64,000 nt of DNA from Candidatus Saccharibacteria bacterium (GCA_016432585.1 CP066696.1:762113-826112), one strand, 5' to 3'. Shown: positions 33,770 through 47,222, numbered from the stretch's first letter. Translations and numbers: made by a program. The notes: a model not told the origin generated them from the sequence alone.

Positions 33770-35683
33770 TTACGAAGTTACCATCGCCCACATAGCACGC
33801 TGGTTTGTGTAGAACTGGTCGTAACTATGACTCCCTAATTCCACCAGAATGCTAGCCGTCCCCATTTTTTGAGCATACCAATCGTCTGCCGTACCACTGA
33901 TAGAGTATTCAAACGCCTCATCGCTCTGCCCCGTTGCATTACGATATCCACTCAGTCGAGAATATAGTGAAGCGAGGCTACCAGATGACCCCGCCTGGTT
34001 CGCGGCGACCAGAGCTCCGATGCTGTGATACGAAAGAATGAGAACTGGACGGACCTGCTGAACATAGGCTGCAAGCGCCTTTGTTTCGGGCTCCGACATC
34101 GCCGTCTTGCCACCTCCGCCAGGAAAAGGCGTATTATTGACCGTAGTGATGTCTTTTTTCCAGTCATTTGTTGCGAAGTTGCGGTTTAGATCAACATTGC
34201 GTGCATTCACCCGCGACCCACTGCTCACGCCATCTGGATTAATTTGAGGGATAACGATGATCGACTTATTTGACGGGATATCCTTTACGTTTGCCTCTAG
34301 CTCGTTAATCCACCTTTCCATGAGTAATTTGGTACTATATTCGTTGCCGTGAATAGCACCTGTGTAGAGTACCGTGCGAGGCCCGGTTCCGAAACGATAT
34401 GCGTTTATCGCCCTTCCCTGACTGGAGTATCCTATTGTTGTCACTGTATGACAGACCATGCGTCCGCTATATTTCCAAGAGGACTCGCTCGCTACGCCAT
34501 GCTTGCTCTTAATGCCTTTCGTGACAGTAATCGAAAAGTTACCGCAACGAGGAACATTCGACAAACTTATAAACACTTGGCTACCGCTCTTTTTTATGAC
34601 ACTCGCTCCACCAGAGGCGGTTATGAGCTTTTTCGTATCTTGGCTGGATAAAAGAGATTGATCGAACGTTATTATCGCCGTCGTCCCTAGGGGAATTCCG
34701 ACCGATCCAACATTAATAGCCGAGACTTTCGGGCCGCCAGATGTTTTAAAAGTGAGCTTATATGGTGACTCAAAGCCGCTTCCGTCTACTGCTTCTGCAT
34801 TGTCGACAAGCAGTTCAAAAGTAGCAGATCGTGGCAGTTCCGGAAGTTCAACTTTTATGTTTTTAGCCTGCACCAAGCTTTTAATGGCAAAGGGTATACG
34901 CTTTCCACCCTTTATCTGAGCCAGACTGGTCGTTGCCGCAATCATGCTCTTATCTAGAGTAAGTGTGATCGCTTTAGGTTTCGAATATACTGTTGCGCGA
35001 TGCTTGATCGTACTTTTCGTAACACGGACAGCAGACAGGGTTTGCACATTTTGAGCCGCAATCGTCTCCTTGGCAACCCCTTGGAAGTGACGCACTAGTT
35101 TAGCACCATAACTCTTCCCCTGTGCAAGCTTTAGGGTTGGAATATCACACGTAATCGCTTTCTGGGCAGGCGCGCAACTAGCAATTTTATCCTTAATATA
35201 AACATCATAGCCAAACACCCGGTCATCATCACTAAGCGGAATCTCTAGTGGTTTCGTCGTCGCTATTGGCTCGCTTAAAACCTGAGTATTCGCAACCGGA
35301 GGCGCGCCTATCGCGATATCGAACGTCTTACGCATAAGTAGGCCTCCAAACGGCGAAGTGCTCACTTTGACATTTTTAACGGATGGCGCAGCGACAGCAA
35401 CGAAACACGTCTTCCGGGAAGCAATGGTGAAAGTTCCCATTACTATGGAGTCTTCATAACTTACCGAGAACTCACCACTCGAAGTCCTGTGAATAGCTGG
35501 AAATAGCGTCAACTGACGAACACAAGATGGACCCCCGTACGAAAAGGAGACGGGTTTTTCTAAGCCAAAAATAATACCGTACAGCAGAACAAGTAATGAT
35601 ATGGCGACTATCGGAATCGTATATTTTTTTGGATATTGATTAAATTTTGCCAAGGCTTTCACCAGCAGCTTCTTCAAATCCAT
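33770..35683 (-). CDS. Membrane-anchored M14 zinc carboxypeptidase
   Basis: 637 aa. One N-terminal membrane segment (about residues 22-40), a large beta-rich region with Ig-like modules (about 60-400), then an M14 peptidase domain. The zinc ligands are H and E in GAIHGNEYSTKLL and H in ILSYHSIGA. The substrate Arg is in VNARNVDLNRNF, and the catalytic Glu is in ASILVELGSH. It resembles MpaA-like and DL-endopeptidase-type peptidases acting on peptidoglycan peptides, but the substrate is inferred. A TGC-TAAAAT box lies 7 nt before the ATG. Confidence 0.87.
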   Translation of the reverse strand: MDLKKLLVKALAKFNQYPKKYTIPIVAISLLVLLYGIIFGLEKPVSFSYGGPSCVRQLTLFPAIHRTSSGEFSVSYEDSIVMGTFTIASRKTCFVAVAAPSVKNVKVSTSPFGGLLMRKTFDIAIGAPPVANTQVLSEPIATTKPLEIPLSDDDRVFGYDVYIKDKIASCAPAQKAITCDIPTLKLAQGKSYGAKLVRHFQGVAKETIAAQNVQTLSAVRVTKSTIKHRATVYSKPKAITLTLDKSMIAATTSLAQIKGGKRIPFAIKSLVQAKNIKVELPELPRSATFELLVDNAEAVDGSGFESPYKLTFKTSGGPKVSAINVGSVGIPLGTTAIITFDQSLLSSQDTKKLITASGGASVIKKSGSQVFISLSNVPRCGNFSITVTKGIKSKHGVASESSWKYSGRMVCHTVTTIGYSSQGRAINAYRFGTGPRTVLYTGAIHGNEYSTKLLMERWINELEANVKDIPSNKSIIVIPQINPDGVSSGSRVNARNVDLNRNFATNDWKKDITTVNNTPFPGGGGKTAMSEPETKALAAYVQQVRPVLILSYHSIGALVAANQAGSSGSLASLYSRLSGYRNATGQSDEAFEYSISGTADDWYAQKMGTASILVELGSHSYDQFYTNQRAMWAMVTS

Positions 35684-35690
35684 ATGTATT

Positions 35691-35696
35691 ATTTTA
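35691..35696 (-). promoter_or_regulatory. Extended -10 of the M14 peptidase gene, leaderless spacing
   Basis: TGC then TAAAAT on the minus strand, 7 nt from the ATG at 35683. Confidence 0.5.
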
Positions 35697-35735
35697 GCAT
35701 GTAAGTGTGAGCATTATCACAGTTAATTACCAAAG

Positions 35736-35766
35736 AAAAAAGACTTCCTATTCGGAAGTCTTTTTT
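35736..35766 (-). terminator. Terminator of the 23S-5S transcript
   Basis: A 13-bp stem AAAAAAGACTTCC / GGAAGTCTTTTTT with a 5-nt loop, 4 nt beyond the 5S 3' end. Confidence 0.9.
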
Positions 35767-35770
35767 ATAA

Positions 35771-35880
35771 TTCGGCACCGTGCTAGTTTCCCACTTGTGG
35801 CAGTATAATCGCCGCTGCTGAGCTTAACTTCTGTGTTCGGAATGAGAACAGGTGTTTCCCCAGCGCCATGGGCACCGAAG
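35771..35880 (-). rRNA. rrf: 5S ribosomal RNA
   Basis: The terminal helix pairs TTCGGTGCC with GGTGCCGAA. The conserved CCGAACACAGAAGTTAAGCT core is present. Length is about 110 nt. It lies downstream of 23S on the minus strand and ends at a strong terminator. Confidence 0.95.
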
Positions 35881-36002
35881 TAAGGTTTAAGACACTTTGC
35901 GCTGATATAAAAAGATCAGTGGGTCTAAACCTTGCTTCGATGTCCAACTAATGGACACGGTATTTTGGTTTGTAAGTTATAAAACTGACGTTGGTGATAA
36001 TC

Positions 36003-36021
36003 ACCAATTACTAGTTAAGTC
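36003..36021 (-). promoter_or_regulatory. 3' arm of the 23S processing stem
   Basis: This 19-nt arm is a perfect inverted complement of 39322-39340 upstream of 23S. Pairing would loop out the whole pre-23S for RNase III-type cutting. Confidence 0.85.
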
Positions 36022-36351
36022 TACCTCACCACCTCGGTTAATGCAAGCATTAACACAGGGTGATAAGGACATAAAAAGGCGATGGGACTATTAGTACGCT
36101 TCAGCTCCATACATTGCTGCACTTCTACCTTGCGCCTATCAAACAGATAGTCTTTCTGTGTCCTCATAGGGAAATCTAATCTTGAAGTTAGTTTCGCGCT
36201 TAATATGCTTTCAGCGCTTATCTATTCCGAACATAGCTACTCGACAATGCGGCAGGTGGCCACAATCGATACACCAGAGGTTCGTCCGCCCCGGTCCTCT
36301 CGTACTAGGGGTAGATCTTCTCAAATTTCCTAACGTCCGTACCGGATATAA

Positions 36352-36422
<71 letters not shown>

Positions 36423-36436
36423 AAGGTGCTCCCCCT

Positions 36437-36471
<35 letters not shown>

Positions 36472-37231
36472 AGCGCCGTCTATGTGAACTATTGGGCGCT
36501 ATAAGCCTGTTATCCCCAGGGTAACTTTTATCCGTTTTCGCTTTCGATCCCACATTCATGTACATAAAGTACGTAAAGCGGTTCACTTGCTCCGACTTTC
36601 GTCTCTGCTTGAAATGTACTTCTCACAGTCAAGCTGGCTTATGCGCATACACTATCACTTCGATTTCCATCCGAAGTTAGCCAACCTTTGAACGCCTCCG
36701 CTACTCTTTAGGAGGCAACAGCCCCAGTTAAACTACCCACCATACACGGTCCCGTTACCAGATAATGGTAACGGTGAGATCAAGATCACAACAAGGGTGG
36801 TATTTCACCTGTGCCTCCACAAATACTAGCGTATCTGCTTCAAAGGCTCCCACCTATGCTACACATGTTGTAACCCGGATCAATGTAAAGCTGTAGTAAA
36901 GCTCCATGGGGTCTTCTCGTCCTGGTACGGACAGACGGCATCTTTACCGCCAATGCACTTTCACCGAGTCCTTCGCTGAGACAGTGCCCACATGATTACT
37001 CCATTCGTGCGGGTCAGAACTTACCTGACAAGGAATTTCGCTACCTTAGGACGGTTATAGTTACCGCCGCCGTTCACCGGGGCTTCAGTTCGCACCGTAA
37101 AGCGCTCCCCTTAACCTTCCGGCACCGGGCAGGAGTCAGCCCCTATACATCTTCTTTCGAATTAGCAGAGACCTGTGTTTTTGGTAAACAGTTCCGTGGG
37201 CTCTTTTGCTGCGGCCCCCACATCCAAAGAT

Positions 37232-37480
37232 GCGAGAGGTCGTGCTCAAGAATCATTATAACTTTCGCTATAATGACATAAATCAATCATGATTTGTCTA
37301 TCTCAGTAAAAAATTGTGGTTCATAAAAAAGGATTTGTCGCTCATATTGTTTCAAACCGTATTATGGGTCTGAAACGAGCGTACTCACTAACGACAGTAG
37401 CTGCTTTTAGATGCTACTATCGCGTTTTTTAACCACCTTTCACCAAGTTAGTTGAACACGGCTCACATCGTTAGATGTGG
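37232..37480 (-). other. Insertion in 23S helix 63
   Basis: E. coli has about 75 nt between the CTTCGGGA and AACTGTTTA landmarks; here about 270 nt are present. The extra part contains hairpins such as TCATTATA / TATAATGA and CGACAGTAGC / GCTACTATCG, and no credible open frame. It could be an intervening sequence that is cut out, or a permanent expansion. Confidence 0.7.
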
Positions 37481-38844
37481 GGGCAGACCTTATCCCGAAG
37501 TTACGGTCGCTGTATTGCCGAGTTCCTTAGCGAAGGTTCTCTCGTAAGCCTGAGTCTACTCGACTCGAGCACCTGTGTTGGTTTGCGGTACGGGCGGCTA
37601 TAAACACGCGTACATCTGCTTTTCTAGCCAGTGCTTTGATCAAAATCGTCAATCCGAAGACTAACTTTCACTCCCTTTGCGTTCCCGCTAGGTTGGACGG
37701 ATACATACCATGAATCCGCTTCGACTACTTCACCGTGAACAGTGTACAATTTATAACCGGTTCAGGAATATTAACCTGATGTCCATCGCCTACGCTATGC
37801 GCCTCGGCTTAGGCCCGACTAACCCTGAGATGATTACCATGGCTCAGGAAACCTTGCTCTTACGGCCGACATGATTCTCACATGTCTTATGGTTACTCAT
37901 TCCAGCATTCTCACTTCCTAACGCTCCACCCAACTTTCCAGTTGAGCTTCACTGCAGATAGGAACGCTCCTCTACCACGTACGATAAATCGTACATCCAT
38001 GTCTTCGGTAGTATACTTTAGCCCCGTTACATTTTCCACGCAAGATCTCTTGACTAGTGAGCTGTTACGCACTCTTTAAATGAATGGCTGCTTCTAAGCC
38101 AACATCCTAGCTGTTTAAGAAATCTCACCTTGTTTCCCACTGAGTATACATTTAGGGACCTTAGACGATGGTCTGGGCTGTTTCCCTTTCGAGCGCCGAG
38201 CTTAGCCCCGACGTTCTAACTGCCAATGTACCACCAACGGTATTCGTAGTTTGTTAAGGGTGGGTAGGATTGCTCCCCCCAGTCCTTTACAGAGCTCTAC
38301 CCCCGTTGGCTAATTAATTGACGCTAGCCCTAAAGCTATTTCGAGGAGAACCAGCTATCTCCGAGTTCGATTGGCATTTCACCTCTAACCACAGGTCATC
38401 CGAGCACTTTGCTGCGTACGACGGTTCGGCCCTTCACTACCTGTTACAGTAGCTTCAGCCTGCCCATGGTTAGGTCACCCGGTTTCGGGTCTAATTCCCA
38501 GTACTTATTCGCCCTATTCAGGCTCGCTTTCACTGTGGCTCCGTCACTTGACTTAACCTTGCACTGGAAATTAACTCGCTGGATCGTTCTACAAAAAGCA
38601 CGCCGTCACCAGAATAAATTCCAGCTCCGACTCCTTGTAGGCACACAATTTCAGGATCTATTTCACTCCCCTCCAGGGGTTCTTTTCACCTTTCCATCGC
38701 TGTACTAGTTCACTATCGATCGTATATTATATTTAGCCTTGGCTGGTGGTCCAGCCGGATTCAGACAGGGTTTCTCGTGCCCCGCCCTACTCGATAAAAC
38801 ACGTATAAGGTCAGCGTCGTTTTCGCGTACACGTCTTTCACGTT

Positions 38845-39035
38845 CTTTGGATAGTCATTCAAACTATTCTGCTAACCACGCAAATTTCTTACCTTACTAA
38901 CAGTTAATAGCCTGTTATCGCAAATCAGATACCTGAAATAAATTTCAGTTCTCTGACTTGGTCTCGTGTTATATCACAACCCCTTATAAGTATTCGCCTA
39001 TAAACTTATTCATCTGCGAACAGATGAAAACTTGT
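38845..39035 (-). other. Expansion in 23S domain I
   Basis: Compared with E. coli, about 140 nt more lie between the GTACACG and GGGCT-CTTCC landmarks in the region of helices 16-18. The sequence is AT-rich and has no open frame. Confidence 0.6.
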
Positions 39036-39321
39036 AAGGTTTGGGCTCTTCCAGTTTCGCTCGCCACTACTCCCGGAATCATTATTTATTTTCTCTTCCT
39101 CGACCTACTAAGATGTTTCAGTTCGGTCGGTTCCCTCCAAATTCCCTATATATTCAGGAACAGGTAATACGAGATGAATCGTATTGGGTTTCCCCATTCG
39201 GATATTCCCGGATCAAAGCTTGTTGACAGCTCTCCGAGACTTTTCGCAGTCTTCCACGTCCTTCATCGGTAATATACGTCTAGGCATCCATTGTGTGCCC
39301 TTGAGTACCTTTTTATGCATT

Positions 39322-39340
39322 GACTTAACTAGTAATTGGT
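39322..39340 (-). promoter_or_regulatory. 5' arm of the 23S processing stem
   Basis: Minus strand ACCAATTACTAGTTAAGTC, a perfect 19-bp match to the arm at 36003-36021 beyond the 23S 3' end. Confidence 0.85.
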
Positions 39341-39382
39341 AAATACCAAATACTTGCCGTCAATCTTATTTTCTTACTAACC

Positions 39383-39394
39383 AAATTGTCAAAA
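39383..39394 (-). promoter_or_regulatory. boxA-like element upstream of 23S
   Basis: TTTTGACAATTT on the minus strand, nearly the same as the element upstream of 16S. It resembles the rRNA antitermination boxA of other bacteria. Confidence 0.5.
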
Positions 39395-39602
39395 AACTTG
39401 CGGCCTCACACTTGAGAGCACATTTACTCGCAACCTCTGGTTGCGCCTCTTCTGCACTCAAGCTTCATCATCGTACCACTTAGCCTCGCATGCTGTAAAG
39501 TGGTTTCTATTGTGTTTTTTGCAATAAAGAAAACCTCATACGATTTGCTTTATTTTCACACATCGCCAGAGGTTCAATTGAACATTCGCTTAACTGTTAA
39601 TA

Positions 39603-39631
39603 ACTATACTCCACGGTTTAAAGTTTTGCAA
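39603..39631 (-). promoter_or_regulatory. Promoter of 23S-5S
   Basis: Minus strand TTGCAA (39626-39631), 17-nt spacer, TATAGT (39603-39608). It lies between tRNA-Ile and 23S, giving a 23S leader of about 280 nt. Confidence 0.75.
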
Positions 39632-39695
39632 GGGTATTTTATACTTATTTTTATCTGTTTTTACTCCCTTGAGCCACCCTGCTATTTTAAGGCAA

Positions 39696-39715
39696 CAAAA
39701 AAGCATTCCCTGAAC
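39696..39715 (-). terminator. Terminator-like arm after tRNA-Ile
   Basis: GTTCAGGGAATGC followed by TTTTTT. Its partner GCATTCACTGAAC is at 39797-39809, on the other side of the tRNA, so the tRNA forms the loop of a 13-bp stem (one mismatch) that ends in a T run. Confidence 0.55.
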
Positions 39716-39792
39716 TGGTGGGCGATGAGGGACTTGAACCTCCGACCTCGTCATTATCAGTGACGCGCTCTAACCAGCTGAGCTAATCGCCC
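39716..39792 (-). tRNA. tRNA-Ile (GAT)
   Basis: A 77-nt cloverleaf starting GGGCGATTAGCTCAG. The anticodon loop CTGATAA gives anticodon GAT. The T-arm contains GGTTCAAGTCC, and CCA is encoded. It is the last of three tRNAs upstream of 23S and is flanked by an inverted repeat. Confidence 0.97.
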
Positions 39793-39832
39793 ATACGTTC
39801 AGTGAATGCTTAATTGCCTTCTAATAAATTCA

Positions 39833-39909
39833 TGGTGGGCGCTGAGGGGCTCGAACCCCCGACCCTCTCGGTGTAAACGAGATGCTCTAGCCAACTGAGC
39901 TAAGCGCCC
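39833..39909 (-). tRNA. tRNA-Val (TAC)
   Basis: A 77-nt cloverleaf starting GGGCGCTTAGCTCAG, anticodon loop TTTACAC (anticodon TAC), CCA encoded. It is flanked by a 10-bp inverted repeat ATAAATTCAT / ATGAATTTAT, probably a processing stem. Val is an unusual addition to the common Ile-Ala pair of rRNA spacers. Confidence 0.97.
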
Positions 39910-39987
39910 CTAAATGAATTTATAAAAATGAAATGTACGTTCGCTTCTTGGTGGAGTGTCCCAGACTTTCGCCTGGTTCACCCCATA

Positions 39988-40064
39988 TGGTGGAGGCACA
40001 GGGACTCGAACCCTGGACCCCCTGCTTGCAAAGCAGGTGCTCTAGCCAACTGAGCTATGCCCCC
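39988..40064 (-). tRNA. tRNA-Ala (TGC)
   Basis: A 77-nt cloverleaf starting GGGGGCATAGCTCAG, anticodon loop TTTGCAA (anticodon TGC), with one G-U pair in the acceptor and CCA encoded. It is the first of the tRNA cluster, about 15 nt after the predicted transcription start. Confidence 0.97.
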
Positions 40065-40085
40065 ACGTGTATGCGAACTTTATAT

Positions 40086-40114
40086 ATTCTACCGTAGATT
40101 AACTTTGGTGGCAA
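40086..40114 (-). promoter_or_regulatory. Promoter of the tRNA Ala-Val-Ile cluster
   Basis: Minus strand TTGCCA (40109-40114), 17-nt spacer, TAGAAT (40086-40091). It places the tRNA cluster in its own transcript, separate from 16S. It is back to back with the -10 of the 78-aa gene. Confidence 0.75.
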
Positions 40115-40117
40115 GAG

Positions 40118-40123
40118 TATAAT
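40118..40123 (+). promoter_or_regulatory. -10 box of the 78-aa gene, leaderless spacing
   Basis: TATAAT, 6 nt before the ATG at 40130. The -35 region is weak (TAGATT). Confidence 0.5.
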
Positions 40124-40129
40124 TAAGAC

Positions 40130-40366
40130 ATGGAATATGAATTTAGCATTGGCTCGTTTTTTATCGGGCTTGTAATCGTAGCTGCGGGTATCGCATTCGT
40201 TAGATGGTACCAGGTAATCGCCGATAACCTCGGTAGTGGCGTTGCCAGCTATGACAGATTTAGACTATGGGCGTTTATTACCTGTGGCGTCGGTCTTGTG
40301 GTTATGGTAAACCTTCACACTATGCTACTCGTATGGTTCTTTGGCCTACTCTTCCCCAACCTATAG
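40130..40366 (+). CDS. Small membrane protein encoded between 16S and the tRNA cluster
   Basis: 78 aa with two long hydrophobic segments (SFFIGLVIVAAGIAFV and LWAFITCGVGLVVMVN), the second running on into a hydrophobic C-terminus (MLLVWFFGLLFPNL), so it probably spans the membrane two or three times. I do not recognise a family. It runs against the rRNA genes. It has its own -10 box and ends 24 nt before a strong bidirectional terminator, so it looks like a real gene rather than a chance frame. Confidence 0.68.
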   Translation: MEYEFSIGSFFIGLVIVAAGIAFVRWYQVIADNLGSGVASYDRFRLWAFITCGVGLVVMVNLHTMLLVWFFGLLFPNL

Positions 40367-40390
40367 ACCTTTTATCATTTCTATAGACAT

Positions 40391-40421
40391 CAAAAAATCT
40401 CCGATTTCTCGGAGATTTTTT
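40391..40421. terminator. Bidirectional terminator between 16S and the 78-aa gene
   Basis: Stem CAAAAAATCTCCG / CGGAGATTTTTTG with T runs in both directions. It serves the 78-aa gene on the plus strand and 16S on the minus strand, 8 nt beyond the 16S processing arm. Confidence 0.88.
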
Positions 40422-40428
40422 GTTTTAA

Positions 40429-40453
40429 CAATTTGGTTGTGCATATCATCGTC
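40429..40453 (-). promoter_or_regulatory. 3' arm of the 16S processing stem
   Basis: This 25-nt arm pairs with 42110-42135 upstream of 16S, with one bulge and one G-U pair. Confidence 0.82.
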
Positions 40454-40589
40454 AAGCCTACATAGTGTTTTTTGAACTTAGTCTTGTTCTTACAAGTAAA
40501 GAACTGCATTATTGTGTAAGTTCAACACAATAAAAAGACCGACCTAGCTTCAGTAGTAGATTACTCGTACTACTGGCATAACTCTCCCT

Positions 40590-42068
<1,479 letters not shown>

Positions 42069-42109
42069 AGATGTATCTTTCTCAAGATACGTCTATAAAA
42101 ATATAGACT
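42069..42109 (-). other. Two hairpins directly upstream of 16S
   Basis: GTCTATA / TATAGAC and GTATCTT / AAGATAC lie end to end just before the 16S 5' end, inside the large processing stem. Confidence 0.6.
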
Positions 42110-42140
42110 GACGATGATATTGCACAACTAAATTGTCAAA
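42110..42140 (-). promoter_or_regulatory. 5' arm of the 16S processing stem and boxA-like element
   Basis: The arm (42110-42135) pairs with 40429-40453. A TTTGACAATTT element (42130-42140) overlaps it and matches the one before 23S, which resembles boxA. Confidence 0.7.
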
Positions 42141-42204
42141 GTTCATTTTATCTGTTCAACTCCACTGTTGTTTATTGCCTTCCTTGGCAACCAGACTGAT
42201 AATC

Positions 42205-42234
42205 AGCATACCCCACGAACTGCGGTAGCGTCAA
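42205..42234 (-). promoter_or_regulatory. Promoter of 16S
   Basis: Minus strand TTGACG (42229-42234), 18-nt spacer, TATGCT (42205-42210). It lies just after the stop codon of the PAP2-like gene. Confidence 0.65.
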
Positions 42235-42247
42235 GGGTAATTTTAGA

Positions 42248-42682
42248 TTATCTTGTAGCTAAAAACACAACTACGCCGATAATGAGTCCCAGAAGAGCTC
42301 CAACGGTCACTTCCATAGGGGTATGTCCCTTTGCCGCACGAGGCAAAGCAACGCTACTTTTCTGCTCTTTAATAAGCTCCTGAATAGCTTTGCCCTGCTC
42401 GCCCGAAGAACGCCGAACCATGATTGCATCATACATAACAATAGCTGAAAACAGCGCAGCTAAGCCAAAGATGGCCGTATCAACCCCTTCTCGAAGTGCA
42501 ATAACAGACAATAGCGCCATGACTGCCGCACTATGTGCGCTCGGCATATTACCTGAAAGATACAATTGTCGAAGATGACTAAAGCTGCGATGTTTTATCA
42601 CCATAAGAAGATACTTGGCACCCTGCGCAATAATCCAAGCGCATACTATCGCCAAAATGTAGGGTGAAAGTATCTTCTCCAT
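42248..42682 (-). CDS. Divergent PAP2 family membrane protein (YuiD-like)
   Basis: 144 aa with about four membrane segments. SGNMPSAHSAAVMAL and KGHTPMEVTVGALLG match the divergent PAP2 (DUF212) family, related to acid phosphatases acting on lipid phosphates; which activity this branch has is not certain. The start MEKILSP at 42682 is 2 nt after the gyrA stop codon. A longer frame would overlap gyrA by 20 nt. Confidence 0.87.
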   Translation of the reverse strand: MEKILSPYILAIVCAWIIAQGAKYLLMVIKHRSFSHLRQLYLSGNMPSAHSAAVMALLSVIALREGVDTAIFGLAALFSAIVMYDAIMVRRSSGEQGKAIQELIKEQKSSVALPRAAKGHTPMEVTVGALLGLIIGVVVFLATR

Positions 42683-42683
42683 G

Positions 42684-45191
42684 TTAGGCTTCGTCCTCTT
42701 CAACTACCTGCTGTTCAGGCATAAGCCCAAGAGAAGATACCGCATCACCCTCACTTAATCGCATTACACGAACACCTTGCGTCGTTCGACCAAGAGTCGG
42801 AATATCCTTTAGTCCTACGCGGATCGTCTGTCCATTATTTGAGATCATAAGAACCTCACTTGCCTCGGGGTCGATAGTTCGCACAGATATAATAGGACCG
42901 GTTTTTGCAGTCACAACAGCAGCCTTAATGCCTACGCCACCACGCTTGTGACTTGGGAAGTTAGCAATCTTAGTAATCTTACCGTAACCATTTTGACTAA
43001 TAACAAGAAGGCTGTGAGCGTCATCATCGACAATATCCATTCCTACAACCCAGTCGTTCGGTCGCAATCGAACACCACGCACACCACGGGCGGCACGGCC
43101 CATTGGACGCGCGTCGGTTTCATTAAAGCGTACTGCCTGTCCAGCCGATGTTGATACAATTACATCATTCTCACCAGTGGTTTTCTTAATCCAACGGAGC
43201 TCATCTCCATCATCGAGCTTAATGGCGATAAGGCCATTCGTACGGATATTAGCGTAATCCTTCAACGGCGTCTTTTTTACAGTTCCCTTGCTTGTCGCCA
43301 TAAAGAGATATCCTTCATCACTCGCGTCTTTGGCGTGACGAATAATCGAAGTGATCTTCTCTTCCGGCTGAAGCTGCAGGAGGTTAACCGCCGCTACGCC
43401 CTTTGCCTGAAGGCTTGCTGCTGGCACTTCGTACGCTTTAAGACGGAATATGCGCCCCTTATTCGTAAAGAACAGAAGATAATCATGGGTACTTGCCGGA
43501 ACAAGTTGGTCGATAATATCTTCTTCCTTAGTCGTCATGCCTCGCTTACCCTTACCGCCCCTGTTTTGACGACGGTACTCACTCACCAGCGTACGCTTAA
43601 TGTAGTTTTCTGTTGTAAGCAATATAACAGACTCTTCTTCAGGAATAAGCTCCTCATCACTAAACTTACCAAGTTCATGATTAATCATCTGCGAACGACG
43701 CTCGTCCCCATACTTCTCTTTCATCTCTAGAAGTTCGGCCTTAATAATATTAAGGATCTCCTTCTCGTCGGCAAGAATTGCCTCTAGCTCAGCAATCAAC
43801 TTCAAGAGCTCCGCCAATTCATTCTCGATCGCTTCGCGTTCAAGTCCAGTTAGGCGACGCAGCTGCATGGCAAGGATTGATTTCGCCTGGATTTCTGAAA
43901 GCTTGAATGCCTCAATCAAACTCTTTTCGGCAATTTCGCTTGTTTTACTTGCACGAATGATACGAATGACCTCATCGATGTGATCAAGGGCAATCTTGTA
44001 GCCTTCGAGAATATGAGCGCGGTCTTTCGCCTTGCGTAGTTCGTATTCAGTTCGACGACGAACAACATGTTGGCGATGCTTAACGAACTCGCTCAAGATT
44101 TCCTGCAAACCAAGGACGCGCGGCTGAATACCGTCGATAAGCGCAAGCATGTTGTAATGAAAACTCGTTTGCAACGCCGTTAGCTTAAATAGCTGGTTAA
44201 GAACCTTCTTAGGATAAGCGTCCTTCTTAAGCTCAATAACAACACGAACCTTGCCACGTGCACTTTCATCACGGAGGTCAGCAATTTGGATTTTCTTCTC
44301 TTTGTGAAGCTCAGCTATCTTTTCAATAAGCGTTGCTTTATTTACAGCATAAGGCATTTCGGTCACGATAATCTGGCTGCGGCCTTTTTTCGTCTCCTCG
44401 ATATTCGTAACTGCACGCACCATAACGCTTCCACGCCCCGTTTGGTAGGCCTGCTTCATAGGAGTGCCCCCGTACACGATTGCGCCTGTTGGAAAATCAG
44501 GACCCTTAACATGCTTCAAAAGATCGTCGAGGGTCGCTTCAGGGTTATCGATCATTTCGATAGTCGCATCTACCAATTCACCGAGGTTGTGCGGCGGAAT
44601 ATTCGTAGCCATACCAACAGCAATACCAACCTGACCGTTCAAAAGCAGGTTTGGAAGCTTTGCCGGAAGTACTGAAGGTTCCTGTTCGGAGCCGTCGTAG
44701 TTATCACGGAAGTCCACCGTCTCCTTGTCGAGATCCGTAAGTAGTTCATTACCAGCACGACCAAGACGAGCCTCGGTGTATCGACTGGCGGCCGCTGGGT
44801 CGCCATCCATCGAACCGAAGTTACCCTGTCCATTAACAAGCGGGTATCGCATTACCCAGTCCTGAGCAAGACGCACCATTGAGTCGTAGATCGATGAGTC
44901 ACCGTGTGGGTGATATTTACCCATAACTTCACCGGCAATACGCGCTGATTTCGCAAATTTACCGCCCGGACGCAACCCTTGCTCGCCCATAGTGTACAGA
45001 ATACGGCGATGCACCGGCTTCAATCCGTCACGAACATCAGGTAGTGCACGATCAATAATGACGCTCATGGAGTAACGAAGGAAACTATCCTCCATCACAT
45101 CTTCAACGGTTCGATGCTCTAGCGTCTTAGAGTGGGTTTGAGGCAAATCTACAATTTCACCTTCAATTGGTGTATTTTTGTCATCATTCAT
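42684..45191 (-). CDS. gyrA: DNA gyrase subunit A
   Basis: 835 aa. The catalytic Tyr is in [12 protein letters not shown]. The region around the quinolone pocket reads [17 protein letters not shown], with Ser at the usual Ser83 position. The C-terminal beta-pinwheel carries the GyrA box [10 protein letters not shown], which marks gyrase rather than topoisomerase IV. It introduces negative supercoils together with GyrB. It starts 3 nt after gyrB. Confidence 0.97.
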   Translation of the reverse strand: MNDDKNTPIEGEIVDLPQTHSKTLEHRTVEDVMEDSFLRYSMSVIIDRALPDVRDGLKPVHRRILYTMGEQGLRPGGKFAKSARIAGEVMGKYHPHGDSSIYDSMVRLAQDWVMRYPLVNGQGNFGSMDGDPAAASRYTEARLGRAGNELLTDLDKETVDFRDNYDGSEQEPSVLPAKLPNLLLNGQVGIAVGMATNIPPHNLGELVDATIEMIDNPEATLDDLLKHVKGPDFPTGAIVYGGTPMKQAYQTGRGSVMVRAVTNIEETKKGRSQIIVTEMPYAVNKATLIEKIAELHKEKKIQIADLRDESARGKVRVVIELKKDAYPKKVLNQLFKLTALQTSFHYNMLALIDGIQPRVLGLQEILSEFVKHRQHVVRRRTEYELRKAKDRAHILEGYKIALDHIDEVIRIIRASKTSEIAEKSLIEAFKLSEIQAKSILAMQLRRLTGLEREAIENELAELLKLIAELEAILADEKEILNIIKAELLEMKEKYGDERRSQMINHELGKFSDEELIPEEESVILLTTENYIKRTLVSEYRRQNRGGKGKRGMTTKEEDIIDQLVPASTHDYLLFFTNKGRIFRLKAYEVPAASLQAKGVAAVNLLQLQPEEKITSIIRHAKDASDEGYLFMATSKGTVKKTPLKDYANIRTNGLIAIKLDDGDELRWIKKTTGENDVIVSTSAGQAVRFNETDARPMGRAARGVRGVRLRPNDWVVGMDIVDDDAHSLLVISQNGYGKITKIANFPSHKRGGVGIKAAVVTAKTGPIISVRTIDPEASEVLMISNNGQTIRVGLKDIPTLGRTTQGVRVMRLSEGDAVSSLGLMPEQQVVEEDEA

Positions 45192-45193
45192 AA

Positions 45194-47185
<1,992 letters not shown>

Positions 47186-47222
47186 TCACTATTCAGACAT
47201 TTCAGCTATTTACATTTCTTAT

